Source: Pseudovirgaria hyperparasitica (Eukaryota > Ascomycota > Dothideomycetes > Acrospermales > Acrospermaceae). From it: a stretch of DNA of 64,000 nucleotides. Made by a program: the position numbers and the translations under genes. Below the pieces are notes generated by a model that worked only from the letters and a program-made list of their open reading frames with translations, was not told where the DNA came from and did no database searches. Shown piece after piece: positions 34,701 to 45,143 of this stretch (positions within the stretch are counted from its first letter, which is position 1; each line of letters starts with the position of its first letter). Location of the stretch: the NCBI RefSeq assembly GCF_010093815.1, contig NW_022985550.1, forward strand, positions 1,005,074 through 1,069,073. Direction: 5' to 3'.

Positions 34701-37700
34701 GCTCGGCAAAAGCTTGATGAACCTCAGAAAAGTCTGGCGCGGGTGGTTGGGCAGCCAGAACCTCAGCTTGATGCTGTTTCTGCTGCTCCGCAAGAGAGGT
34801 CTTTAGTTCAGCAATGGCTTCGTTGATGGCGGTCAAGTCAGGTGGTGTCGATACGATCTTCGGTTGATCCGCCCGCTGTTCGGCGAGAGAGACCTTGACG
34901 TCGGCCAAAGCCGAATATATTTCAGATAGGTCAAGAGGCGGGGCTGATGGAGTTGGCGTTGCAGAACGTGGGTCATTTTGCTGCTGTTGCGAGGCAAGCG
35001 CTTCCACGACAATTGATCTAATTTTCTCAAGCTTGCGATCTTTGAGTGGCGAACGATTACGGAAGCGTTGCTCATCGAGGTCGTCATCTTCATCATCAGC
35101 ATCGCTGCCGAGTGGCTCCGTGGAATAACTCCTGCGCGTGCTTCTAGCACTGCGTCTAGACATTGCTGCAACAGACTCCTGCATGAGACGCATTGTCTCT
35201 TCAAGTGGCCCAAGACGAGTGGAGAGAACGCTATCAATGAGACCATCCACATGGTGGTCGAAGAAGCGAGCACGAGATTGCAGCTTGTCAATGCCGGCTT
35301 CATCTGAGACCATGTCGTCCCAATCGCTGACAGGAGCATCTTCTGCAGTGTTGAGACGGTGTACAGGAGACTCATACGCAAGACCAGCCCTGGAATCGCT
35401 GAAAGGATCTTGGATGAGTTCTGATTCACCATGTCGCATACCGGTTGGAGCTTGCATTCTGCGGGGGCTCGGGCTGGGTGCATCGCTACGTAGATTGGTG
35501 AAATTGGGTCGCAGATTGGGTGTGCCGAAGTCCATAGAGCCTTGTGGCTGGCTAGAACGTTCCCAAGTCTGAGCCTCTTCCTTCTCAACGCCAAAGTCCG
35601 AACCGGCATCATTCATATGCTTCATGACCTCGTCGATATCGTTGAACGAGGGCTGCGCAAAGGAATCGAAATCGACACTATCGTTATCCGCATGCGGCAT
35701 CGGTCTACGCGACAATGCAGTTCTATACGACCCATCGTCGCTTGGACGGAAGGTTGTGGTCGGGCTGCGGCTGACCTGCCTGTTAGGAGCGCTTGAATTG
35801 TGCTCTATGTCAGTGACATCAGAAGGCTTCGTAACGTGAAGACCAAATTCAAATGCACCGGAGCCAGAACCAATCCGGGGTGTGAATTCCTTGGCGATGG
35901 CCGAGAGCGAGCTCTTGTTTGCCGCGTGATTGCTTGGTGGACGTTCTGGCAGCTTTTCCACAGAAGCAGAAATGCTCCCGTCGTGTTCGGTCATCGAACG
36001 ACTGTCGTCCAGGAAGCTGGAACCAACAGGTGTGGCATCGGAGCTTCTGTTGATCCCCACAATATCTGCCGGTGCGTGCGCCCGAGGAGCTGGTAAGGCC
36101 TCCTTGACGACTGGCTTCGTAGGTGCAAGATTTTCCTTTGCATCTGGTATGGGGCTTCTCTCGACCTGGGGTTCTTGCTTCGAGGCCTGGAACTGAGTAG
36201 TCTCGGAGAGCGGCTGGGAAGCAAGAACGGGCTGCGGCGCGAATTTGGGCAGAGTGTCCCCATCATCGCCAAACCTTCTAGCCCTCTTCTGCCGGGCATC
36301 TGACTGGGTAACACGGCCATCGGCGTCTTCTTGATCTTCTTCTTCGATCTCATCATCATCAGACCCCGATCTCGCGCCAGAGGCTCTTCTAGGAACAGCG
36401 TCAGGGCGGATGATGGGTACAGCCTTGGAGCGTTTCGCAGGTTTGATGATGTCCTTGTGACTGAAGTTGATCGGTCCGAATATGTGAGATTGCACTTCTT
36501 TCTCTTCAGCCTCAGCTGGCTCCTCAGGCATTATAGCAGCATCTACATTTGGTCGGAATGAGGTAGAATCAGGCTTGAAAGCAGGACCACTGGAAGCAAA
36601 GTTGAAATCTCCGCTAGGGGCAGGATTCGAGTTTAGGCTCGCACCAGGAGTAAAGCTAGGTGCAGCCACGTTCCAGCTGCTCGCAGCAGGGTTGAAAGAA
36701 AATGGTGCTGCCGAGCCGTAAGGAACGCTTCGACTGAAGCTGTTCTTCTTATGGCCTCCGCTTGGTTGATACTCGAAACCCAGTGAGTTGAACGAAAAGT
36801 TGCCCGGCTGAAAGGACGCCGTTGGATTGAACTTGAATTCTTTTGCACTGGCGTTGAGACTTGAGCCAATTGAGGCCTTTGAAGCACGGCTACCGTGTCC
36901 TGGTTTCCAGATGTTACTGCCTTGAGACGTTGTCGCTGAATGCATTCTGGCGCCAACAGCTTTCTCTTCCGCACTTGGGTTGGTGATTTCTGATATATTG
37001 GTCTTCGCGTCGTCACTAATGTCACTCCTACCATTTGCTGCAGCTGTGTTGTATGAGTTCTGCTTCGTTTGTGTCAGGGAGTGATTGCGGTTATGAGGCT
37101 GCGGCTGGTGAAGCACTTGCTCAACTGGACGCGGGCGTCTCCATTCGGAAATGCTATCATCCAATTCAGATTGGTGAGAAATCTTGGGGCTCTCAGCACC
37201 GAAGCGACTACCGGGACTGAACTGCCCTCCTGAAGCAACGTCCTTTTCGAAGGTGGCCTCGAGGTGGTAGTCAGCGGACTCAACGTCGCGCTGCAGGTTT
37301 TCACTAATATTGTGCTGATGACGTGGCTTTGGTACGGCCATCTCCGTCTCAGCACCTTTGACTTGGTGTGGTACATCATGTTCTTCCTCGGCCTCTTCTT
37401 CTGGGACTTCCTGAAGAGTGGACGATGGTCTCAAGTTCGTCAGACCGGGAGATTGCATGCGCTGTTGATGTAGCTGCGCAAGCAAATCGTCCTTCTGAGG
37501 GAAAGAGTATGTTTGCGGCGTGAAGCCAAAGGGTGATACGGGTGACATAGTGTCGTTCAGACTTGGCATACTGTTGTTTTGGGAGATGCCTGGTGAGCCG
37601 CCTCTTGTTGTGGCTTGTGATCCAAAGTATGATTCATGTGGGGAAAAGGTGCGGAATCCTCCAGGTGGCGTTGCTTGAGGAGCAAAACTTGACGGCATCG

Positions 37701-39381
37701 CAAACATCGAGTTCCTGTGCATGTGGGATGACATGCTTCTCTGTGAGTTGCCGAAAGCCGACATAGGCGAAGCAATTGATCGCGTGGACTGATGCCCTGA
37801 CATCCCACTTCCGTTTGGTCCAATCCGCTGACTGCCTGCTGAAGAAGAAGGCAAGGGTGGAGAGAACGGTAAAGGAGGGTACTGAGACGAACCTTGCCTC
37901 GACATCATTGTTGGTGACTGAGATTGTGAAACTTCTTCTGAACCTCCCAACGACACGCCTAATGCGGCCAGCTTCTGCTCAACAAGGAAGTCCTGGTATG
38001 CCTTCCAGTCGTTCTCATTAGGTATATGTACCTTGAAGGATTTAGTACTCATCTGCTGAGATTGATCGGTTGGATCAGGGAAAACATCGCGGTTTTGAGC
38101 ATGGCCAAGCGGCTGAAGGATGTCCGGGGTACCTCTCCAGTGCCCGAAACCTCGCGTATCGTAACCTTCATCCTCGAACTTGGCGAGTCTTGCCCTCACT
38201 TCAGCGTGCGACAGAGGCATAGGTGCATGTCCGGGCTTGCCTCTGTTTGAATCAATCGGGAAGTCCATAACCACACTTCGACCTTTCTTCGTTTTGATCA
38301 CTTTCCTTGGACGCTTGGGTGGTGGTGTCGGTGCCCGTTCCTCGACTTCCTGTACACGCTTGACCGGAGATGGTGAAATCGGAAGAGCTGTCTCAGTGGG
38401 TATCGGCGTAGAAGGCTTCTTTGATACCAGTCGAGTAGCGGCATCAGAGGCTTCGATTGGCGACAATGATTGGTCTGCCGGAGAAGCTGTATTCGCAGCA
38501 TTTTCAACCGGCGAAGTCAAAGACTGTCGAGCCACAAGTTCCTTGGTTTCCTGAGAGCTCTCAGGCTCCGGCTCCTGTGGCTTCGACGCATACCTTGAGG
38601 CCATCATCTTGGCGAGATGTTCCTTCTCTTCCAGACCAAAGTGAGACCAGAAATCTTCTTGCTTTAGAGTCAAGTTCTTCTTGTGTCCCTTCCTCGCCTC
38701 TGTAGGTTCAAGCGATGATTGTCCAGTGGTTTCCGATTCAACGGGCTCTTTCGACTGAGCGTCGACGAATTTGCGAAGTAGCTCCTGTCTTGAGGCTTCT
38801 GGACTTTGCGACAGCAAATCCCTGAAGGCTTGCCTCAGGACTGGTCGCGGTGTGGCTTCTTGTGCGGCAAGCAAAGACGCAAAATGTTCCGCAGTCGGCG
38901 TTGCTTGTAGAGCCGGGACAAGAGCTGGCAGGAGATAATCAAGCCCAAAATCGGGGGTCTCTTCGTCTGCTACTCGAGAAGGAAGTAGATGGTCAAGACC
39001 AAATTCGATCTCTGACGATTCGCTACCTAGATCGTCACTTCCAAAATGCTCTGGATCTTGAATTCTTTCACTGACTGTGCCTGGTGAAGGCTGTCTATAT
39101 GGAGACCCCCAACTTGTTGTGTAGTACGACCCAGGCTCTTTAGGTACCGACGGCGCAGAAGGAGTCCGTGGGATACCAGCGATTGATGGTAGCGATGGAA
39201 GAGGTGGGAGCTCGGGACTTGAGTGACCTAGGGTGTTTGCGGGAGACGACCACTGATCCCGCGAAGGTGAGAGATCGTTCGAATGATCGAAGGGTTGCAG
39301 GTCTTCAACAGTCTGTCCGGGAGCAGACGGAGGAGAAGACGGCAGGGTATCTTGAGGTGTCGATGGTCGTGAAGCTTGCAT
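31723..39381 (-). CDS. Very large coiled-coil protein of unknown function
   Basis: A single uninterrupted frame encodes 2552 aa. Residues 1 to about 1350 are mostly Ser/Pro/Gln-rich and probably disordered, with short conserved-looking islands: RQAFRDLLSQSPEASRQELL near 185, SRGKPGHAPMPLS-like sequence near 370, HIPNENDWKAYQDFLVEQKL near 450. Between about 1479 and 1774 lie two tandem repeat families, listed separately. A long continuous coiled coil follows (about 1790-2250), rich in Glu/Arg/Lys with heptad-like spacing. Then comes a conserved segment, LRELLGVRVDDISELI with AAIRIRTNLQMEQQEKERL, and a basic Ser/Pro/Gln tail ending acidic. Such proteins in Aspergillus and Neurospora are variously labelled myosin-like or involucrin-repeat proteins, but there is no motor domain here. 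A scaffold role at septa, spindle poles or Woronin bodies is only a guess. Confidence 0.85.
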   Translation of the reverse strand: MQASRPSTPQDTLPSSPPSAPGQTVEDLQPFDHSNDLSPSRDQWSSPANTLGHSSPELPPLPSLPSIAGIPRTPSAPSVPKEPGSYYTTSWGSPYRQPSPGTVSERIQDPEHFGSDDLGSESSEIEFGLDHLLPSRVADEETPDFGLDYLLPALVPALQATPTAEHFASLLAAQEATPRPVLRQAFRDLLSQSPEASRQELLRKFVDAQSKEPVESETTGQSSLEPTEARKGHKKNLTLKQEDFWSHFGLEEKEHLAKMMASRYASKPQEPEPESSQETKELVARQSLTSPVENAANTASPADQSLSPIEASDAATRLVSKKPSTPIPTETALPISPSPVKRVQEVEERAPTPPPKRPRKVIKTKKGRSVVMDFPIDSNRGKPGHAPMPLSHAEVRARLAKFEDEGYDTRGFGHWRGTPDILQPLGHAQNRDVFPDPTDQSQQMSTKSFKVHIPNENDWKAYQDFLVEQKLAALGVSLGGSEEVSQSQSPTMMSRQGSSQYPPLPFSPPLPSSSAGSQRIGPNGSGMSGHQSTRSIASPMSAFGNSQRSMSSHMHRNSMFAMPSSFAPQATPPGGFRTFSPHESYFGSQATTRGGSPGISQNNSMPSLNDTMSPVSPFGFTPQTYSFPQKDDLLAQLHQQRMQSPGLTNLRPSSTLQEVPEEEAEEEHDVPHQVKGAETEMAVPKPRHQHNISENLQRDVESADYHLEATFEKDVASGGQFSPGSRFGAESPKISHQSELDDSISEWRRPRPVEQVLHQPQPHNRNHSLTQTKQNSYNTAAANGRSDISDDAKTNISEITNPSAEEKAVGARMHSATTSQGSNIWKPGHGSRASKASIGSSLNASAKEFKFNPTASFQPGNFSFNSLGFEYQPSGGHKKNSFSRSVPYGSAAPFSFNPAASSWNVAAPSFTPGASLNSNPAPSGDFNFASSGPAFKPDSTSFRPNVDAAIMPEEPAEAEEKEVQSHIFGPINFSHKDIIKPAKRSKAVPIIRPDAVPRRASGARSGSDDDEIEEEDQEDADGRVTQSDARQKRARRFGDDGDTLPKFAPQPVLASQPLSETTQFQASKQEPQVERSPIPDAKENLAPTKPVVKEALPAPRAHAPADIVGINRSSDATPVGSSFLDDSRSMTEHDGSISASVEKLPERPPSNHAANKSSLSAIAKEFTPRIGSGSGAFEFGLHVTKPSDVTDIEHNSSAPNRQVSRSPTTTFRPSDDGSYRTALSRRPMPHADNDSVDFDSFAQPSFNDIDEVMKHMNDAGSDFGVEKEEAQTWERSSQPQGSMDFGTPNLRPNFTNLRSDAPSPSPRRMQAPTGMRHGESELIQDPFSDSRAGLAYESPVHRLNTAEDAPVSDWDDMVSDEAGIDKLQSRARFFDHHVDGLIDSVLSTRLGPLEETMRLMQESVAAMSRRSARSTRRSYSTEPLGSDADDEDDDLDEQRFRNRSPLKDRKLEKIRSIVVEALASQQQQNDPRSATPTPSAPPLDLSEIYSALADVKVSLAEQRADQPKIVSTPPDLTAINEAIAELKTSLAEQQKQHQAEVLAAQPPAPDFSEVHQAFAELKSSLAEQQRQQQEEQARIAAEVAARPVEPPAPAQVDLSDFYSALSDFKLSMAEKQSLEDTKPKSPQLPSVNTKELYDTINDLKASLSEQLQIRTAMPEVTEDKHDFSLSEVYQALAAMKVQLAHSASNHVSLEDFKDIMEEALRRQHTDVDQKNETFKALMHETLERHHESTGQHKEDLREIMNQAIARQEYVATQNKDEIREFIEEAFERQDTKEQKKSDNASILENEGRIADLEAMIKEASIKVDQEREARETAEKREEEAQRLLKLNDEEINIIRESLRDEESKTRALHEELHNTRSERSSRQVAEEELRRKFATLQDQNEALEATIDEYRLSSNKWRDEMTHSKSRNDELRAENEDLKIENDELKKTSDSVKLQLQEVVRVREGMRVKIEKLQYDMTQAAGSIAEEKSTWQKKDEEHRTRYEVLRARIEAEARTRERLERELERLETQEREGMRLRVKLEHTEQQLSKIEESSEKLRNERDEHERNAARYEREFREARHMGQTEVQRTRRLMEADLQAANNEINMLRSNADREKQRLQADFDNLKMDYDQTKARYEVQLEEALDARRNALNEAYNQREAAIDEVKERHERIYQEIRNQHARALENVREDSRREETHLKERLNLSNAKLEHLEDQAELLKSKAEHLESQLKVARDAANAAALTAASVKSPAAQQAPGGYAGVPEKVSPQALRESIVVLQEQLQERETRIESFERQLEEIDTEAPAKLKERDTEIGWLRELLGVRVDDISELINALGQPNVNREAVRDAAIRIRTNLQMEQQEKERLISGNGNSFPTLSTLSNLATPKAAQLAAAFGNWRKGGRDSRAGSTASIPQLKQPQLSNALNRSLTPSRPKPSPVPSHSQSILSGLMTPPASNVRRASPQPHPQTMPQQSRHQHPQHYPEQPSAFGSTGQRFTGLTSKQMGKQPAQSPSTPPLLRESSYDQDPMLRDEEISMNGFYDDEDSVIDGGAPEQELGGHEEEERGWEF
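34060..34945 (-). repeat. Two protein-coding tandem repeat families inside the coiled-coil gene
   Basis: Around residues 1479-1687 about six units follow the pattern (D)LSE.Y.AL.(D/E)LK.SLAEQ, for example DLSEIYSALADVKVSLAEQ, DLTAINEAIAELKTSLAEQQ and DFSEVHQAFAELKSSLAEQQ, separated by Pro/Gln spacers. Directly after (about 1688-1774) come about four units of roughly 22 residues: EDFKDIMEEALRRQ, ETFKALMHETLERH, EDLREIMNQAIARQ and DEIREFIEEAFERQ. Confidence 0.85.
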
Positions 39382-40985
39382 TCAACATCTATTCTTGCAG
39401 CCGTCGGACCCTTGAAAGACGTCGCGAAACGCGCCTCTTTCGCGAATTAGTCAACGGCGGATTAAGTATGTATTCGAGACAGAATTGATGATGTCCAGAG
39501 CGAGATTAGAAACGCGTTTGGATTTTTTTTTCCTCGGCAGCCAGAGGGCAGGGTGTGGCAGGCTCGGTACGGATGACGCGCTAAGAATTATACAAGACAA
39601 AAGAAAGGCTTCGGGTTTGCAAGTGGCTGCAAAAGGAGGGACATCTAGTTGGCAATGGGAGCGTTGACACCAGTAAGCACCATAGCGGGTTGCTGAGGGC
39701 TATGAGGAAAGTCGTGATGGTAGAGGAGTTGGCGGTGGATGAGGAAGTTTGAAAGGAGTCGAGGTTGGTGTGGAAGAGCAAGGATGGATACGGACTAGCG
39801 TGGGCTGGTATGGAACCTTGTTGGAACTTGGAAGGATGGATGAGCTGGCCTGAACACTCAGGACTCAAGACTAATTAAGGACTACTCAAGAACAACATAT
39901 ACCATCGAAATCCGTCCACGTCAACACACATGATGCTGCCACATGTCGTCGTTCCTCGACTTTGGACAGACAGAGAGCTCGATGCCTTTTCCCCTGACCC
40001 TTACATAGTACCTACCGCTGTCACCCTCGGCCATGATCGTCGCGGCGAATGAACAGCACAGCATGGCACCTGGCAACGTCACTCGAGCATCAACACTCAC
40101 CATGCCCCAGCCCAGCCTTCCCCAGCTTGTCGACCGGAGCCGTACAAAGCATGCGGAGATGCGCTCAGCTTGGATGTCAGCGCCATCATTCGCCTGACGT
40201 ACGAACCTGCAAAGCCATGACGGTGCTGTGTCACTGATTTTCTGGGGTTCATATAAACGTATATCCAACGTTCGACCTCCCTTGTATGCTGGTATAGTGC
40301 GTATCTCATTCTCTTAGCCTCTAGTTACGGTACTACACTCGAGGTCAGAAACCAAAACCTTGCCAGAGTCGCCACTTGCCAGAAGTCTACACGAAGATCC
40401 AGCATGTACGTAGACAATGATAATTACTACAAAGAAGACCTTCGCAGCACTCAGTTACCCGTCTTAGCGCCCGCGGTGTTCCTAGCAGCCATAACGCTAT
40501 CCTAACACGCTGACACATCAAATCCATCGCTCAAAAAGATTGACATATCACGCATCACGTGACATGAAAAGTTCCTCTCACTTAGGATTCCGGGTAAAGC
40601 GGCACGGCGCCCTCTGACTGGACAGCACGTTTCTTGCCGTCATGCAATACTCTTGGTAGGCATATAGTTACCATATACTACGTCAAACAGAACTATCCCG
40701 CCCAATATGAATATGTACACACCCCAGTCTTACAACATCAACATCTCCCGCCCCCTATTCACAAGCAATCTCAAGATAAGACGAATAATACCGCATCGTA
40801 AATATCTCATAGATCTCCACCGTAGTTACCCAGATCAGATCGATCTCAGTGATTATATTTAGCCTCGGCTACGCCCGCACTATTATTATCAACACATCAG
40901 CGTCACCAACGTAATTAGAAGGAAAAGCCTTCGGAGACGCCACATACACTCACAGGTTGTATATATCAGCATTTTAACAGGCGTT
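39382..40985. promoter_or_regulatory. Divergent intergenic region
   Basis: 1.6 kb between the starts of the coiled-coil and MFS genes, so both promoters lie here. No supported gene is present. Confidence 0.5.
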
Positions 40986-42822
40986 ATGGCCAGGGACGTC
41001 GTTAACATTCAGCATAAACCGCGCGACCGCGGGGATGATGTTAGCAGTGCGAAGAGCTGGCCGGATAACACGTTCCTAGACTCTGCTTCCGAGAAAGACG
41101 AGACGGAGACGAGCACGATCACGCAGCAGTTGGAGGAGCCTGTTGTGATGCAAGCGGATCATACTTCTGCTACTGTTGCTGCTGCGCCCGTGGTAGTCGT
41201 TGACGATAAGCCTCCTAATGGCGGCTATGGATGGGCGTGTGTGGCGGCGTGTTTCTGGATCAATGCGCATACCTGGGGCATGAATAGTGTGCGTATATCT
41301 CTAATCATTGCTCGTTTTCTTCTTCTTCGTTTGGGTTGTCATTGGTGACAGTGATTGACGCCGGCGATGGCTATGTCGTACGGAACCACCGTGGGCGCAT
41401 TGATGGTGCTTCAGAAACAACGTACCACTACCGTCCACGTTCTCGTGCTCCCTCCCCCCGTTCTATACAAGATCTCATATCTAACGCCCAGCGCTCCAGG
41501 CCTACGCCGTCTTCCTCGCGCACTATCTCTCCACAAACACCTTCCCGGGCGCCACCCGCCTCGAATACGCCCTCATCGGCGGCCTCTCTATCAGTACCGC
41601 CCTCCTCATCTCGCCCATCGCCACGACCACCACTCGCCTCTTTGGCACGCGCACCACGCTCTTCATCGGCATCTTCTTCGAAACAGCCTCCTTCATCGGC
41701 GCCTCCTTCGTCACGCGCATCTGGCAGCTCTTCCTCAGCCAGGGCGTGTGTTTTGGCTGGGGCATGGGCTTCCAGTTCGTCGGCAGCGTGAGCGTGCCGC
41801 CGCAATGGTTCACCACGCGGCGCAGTCTCGCAAACGGCGTTGCCGCCGCGGGTAGTGGGCTAGGCGGGCTGACGTATAGTCTCGCAGCAAATGCGATGCT
41901 GCAGAGCATTGGTCTCGCGTGGGCGTTTCGGGTGCTTGGGATCGTGGCGTTTGTGGTCAACACGACATGTGCGCTTGTGATCCGCGATCGCAACAAGCAG
42001 GTTGGGAGTACGCAGTTGGCGTTTGATTATGCGCTGTTTCGGAAGTATGAGTACTGCGTGCTGCAGGTTTTTGGCGTGTTCAGTATGCTGGGATATGTGG
42101 TGTTGTTGTTTTCGCTGCCGAATTATGCGCAGCAGTCGTTGCACTTGACGTCGATGCAGGGCAGTATTGTGGGTGCGGTATTTCAGCTCGGGCAGGGACT
42201 GGGTAGGCCGCCTGTGGGTTACTTTTCTGATAACTTTGGGAGGATTAATATGGCGGGTACGATGTCCTTCCTGTGTGGGCTCTTTTGCCTGGTAGTATGG
42301 GTGTTCGCGAAGAGTTATGGAGTACTCCTGTTCTTTGCCCTCATTGGTGGAAGCGTCGCTGGAACTTATTGGGCGGTAAGTTGTCTGACACGATCCAGAC
42401 ATCATATTACCATTTGACTCATTGTGACAGGTAATCGCACCGGTCACAGCTGAAGTCGTAGGACTCAAGCACGTACCCAGTGCTTTGAATATCACGTGGC
42501 TGGTCTTAGTCCTGCCTACGACCTGTGAGTTCCGTATTTGTGGCTCTGCCGCCCAGTGGAGTTTGTGTCTAATAATTGTATAGTCTCGGAAGCAATTGGC
42601 CTGCAGATAGTGACCATGAATGGGGGCAAATATCTCGGTGCGCAGCTCTTTGCCGGTTTTATGTATATGGGTGCTGCATTATGCATGGTGTTGCTAAGAG
42701 CGTGGAAGATTGGGGACATACAGATATCCAAGAAAGTCAAGGCTGCCAAGGATGGAGAGATCGAGCACGTAGATGGAAAGGGGAACTTTCTACAAAGAGT
42801 AGTCAGCATGCAGCGAGTGTGA
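40986..42822 (+). CDS. MFS permease, monocarboxylate transporter-like
   Basis: The product is a plasma-membrane-type permease of the MCT-like MFS group (relatives of yeast Mch/Esbp6), expected to have 12 membrane spans; the substrate cannot be read from sequence. Four exons: 40986-41288, 41500-42375, 42431-42524 and 42584-42822 (503 aa). Introns are 211 bp (GTGCGT donor, CTAAC branch site, CTCCAG), 55 bp (GTAAGT..GACAG) and 59 bp (GTGAGT..TATAG), and all phases match. The N-terminus is a hydrophilic cytosolic tail of about 75 residues. Span 1 begins with the signature PPNGGYGWACVAACFWINAH, followed after splicing by WGMNSAYAVFLAHYL. Other marks are YALIGGLSISTALLISPIAT, GWGMGFQFVGS and PQWFTTRRSLANGVAAAGSG. 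The stop lies 206 bp from the stop of the next, convergent gene. Confidence 0.9.
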
Positions 42823-43028
42823 TTTTCGTCGAGATATGTTCAGGAGCGCATGTCGCATATAGTAGATTTCATTGGTATCTGTACAAAAGAAAAATGCTAG
42901 TCCGCACGTAGTGTTGGTATGGCATGCATTCGCCTCTGCTGGAGCTGAGGTGTCACATGCCCTGGCATCATCACCTAATCAAGAACGCCTTAGTACAAAT
43001 TGTAGCCTACTGTGACTGATACACCACT

Positions 43029-44429
43029 TCACCGCCAGGATGAAGCTGATTCACAATGCTCCATGAACCGATAAATGCCTTCAAACCCTTGGTATTCCAA
43101 AGGAGTATGCTTGTCGAAGGCATGATCGGAAATCATAGATTCACTCATGTCGCTCGCATATAGACTGTCGAATTCAGACGGTGACGACAGCCACGGATTT
43201 TCGCCCGCAATGTCTTCGAAGTCTTCACCTGTATCAGACTTTGTGGAATACTCGACAGCTGATTGCCGTTCAGGAGTAAGCATCGTCTGCCATTGCACCT
43301 TGTCTTGTGCATAGCCTCTGTGGTCGATTGGCTTCTCGTAGAACGAGCACTCGGACGCGGTACCATCGGGGGCGAAAGGGAAGAGAAGCGCTATGTCTGT
43401 ACCGACAAAGGCATCAAACTCCTCATCTTGCGTGATGATGCCGCGTGATATGCCCATTTCATCGCAAAGATTCAAAACAGTTTCCGCATCACATCCTGGG
43501 AAATGCACGCGCAACGACGTTCCTTGATAGCTTATAGGTAGGTCCCCAAGAGCGGACAGGCGATTCAGGTCATTGAGAACTGCAGAAAGCTCCTTGAGAC
43601 TTCTTGAGAAGTCAGTGGCCAAGACGTCTTTGAGACCGTCAGTGTTGAGGTTGTCCGGGCCATGGGCTGGTGCGAAACCAGCAATGGCGCTCAGGGGTGT
43701 CAGTGCAGTTATTGTAGGGTTGATTTTGAAGTCGATGAAGGAGCCAGGAGTAGCCTTGGGAAGTTTGTTGACCTTGCGGTTCACATTATCCTGTAGTGGT
43801 GTGATAGCTTTGTATCGCTTCTCACCGGTAATCGGATCAACGCCATTGAATTGTACCTTCTGCCCGGAGATCAAGAAAGCTCGTACAGCCTGAGACACAT
43901 TCTGTACAACCTGAGCTGGTGCCGTTGGCCCATGCGAGAAGTATCTTGCCGAACCACCACCGAAACCATATCCGCCTGCAGAACGGCCGAGTGTACCGCC
44001 GGTTAGATTGGGCCGCAGAGTTGTCGCAAAGGGAGCCCGACCACTGGATGCATTTACGGCCGATCCGATGCGGGACTTAGGAAAAGAGGCGCGATCGTAT
44101 CTCGAAACTGCTTTGGCTTGAGTGGTAAATCGTCGAACGAAAGAGCCTATAGCACTGTGCGTCGAGTACCACCTGCCTTTGCTTTGCTTGAGAGCAGCAA
44201 GTGGATGAACAGGGTGACGAGCAGCATTACGGACGACTATAGGTTGTAATTCGGTTTGTGCTGCGCGAGTAGAGGCTCCGAGATGTGTTTCGACGAGACG
44301 AGAGGCTTGCTTCCAGGCTGCCCTACATCTGGTCAATCTAGTTCAAGTCTGAGGTCGTTCGGATACGTACTTGACTATCTTGGCATTCCTGGCGAGCAGC
44401 GTGTGCAGATGCGCCACCGAGGGCGGCAT
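43029..44429 (-). CDS. Conserved fungal protein with basic, possibly mitochondrial N-terminus
   Basis: Two exons, 44429-44371 and 44328-43029, are joined over a 42 bp intron (GTACGT..GACCAG, phase 2), giving 452 aa starting MPPSVAHLHTLLARNAKIVK. Without the first exon the frame has no good start, so the spliced start is preferred. The first 110 residues are rich in Arg, Ser and Ala with few acids, as in a mitochondrial leader. A Gly/aromatic stretch follows (GGYGFGGGSARYFSHGP), then AVRAFLISGQKVQFNG and a region with SLKELSAVLNDLNRLSALGD and VHFPGCDAETVLNLCDEMGI. The C-terminus is acidic. From memory, fungal homologues are sometimes labelled casein kinase II beta 2 subunit, but I see no CK2-beta zinc finger and do not support that name. 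Function unknown. Confidence 0.78.
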
Positions 44430-45143
44430 AGTGTTGAGATACGCAGTCGAGGACTGGAGGGGAAAGGTGTTTTGATGATGCGAATGAACGGGAACGGCGA
44501 CTGTAGTTATCGATCGAGTGGCGAACGCGCCACGTGATTTGCATACGTCAAGTGAGGATGTGGCTAACGGGCCGCGCTATTCCTTTTTGAGAACGCGGGG
44601 AATTAGATAATAGGTGTAATTGAATGTACAGATGTGATTCCCAGTTAAGCATGATACACAATTCCTCGCCACTACGACCATGTCACATCACATAGGCCTT
44701 GGTGTCCAGTGTTAATGAGAGTATTACATATTAGCTGGCGCCAGAAGACCTTACACAGATCCGGTGCATGCGTCTTAGGCATAATACTAAGCACAACCTT
44801 GACTTTAGACTGTTGCGTGCACGAAGAAGGCAGTGAATCGATTGGCCTCCAGAATACAGAGATTTGAGATTATTTTTGTGTCCACGAAGGTCGGAATCTA
44901 TGTATCGTCAAAGCAGGACAACGCAAATGCAATAATTCTTGTCCCACAGATCATCCCAAGCAACGCCATAAGCCCACCCGACTTTTGAATCCGACAGGAT
45001 GATACATCGATCGAAGCATGCAAGGACGCCGTAAGGGGGAATTGAATGGGAACCCGACGTGCGCTAGAAGATGCCAAATCCAAGGTGCAACGCGAAGGAA
45101 CAACCCCGTAGGAACAAACGAAATCCATGATTCAACAGTCACT
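44430..45143. other. Intergenic region
   Basis: 714 bp between two minus-strand genes: promoter of the left gene and 3' flank of the LARP gene. Short open frames only, none recognisable. Confidence 0.5.

Noticed and set aside
31723-39381. Reading the giant coiled-coil protein as a myosin heavy chain
   Set aside because: No P-loop motor domain is present anywhere in the 2552 residues; the similarity would be only coiled-coil composition.
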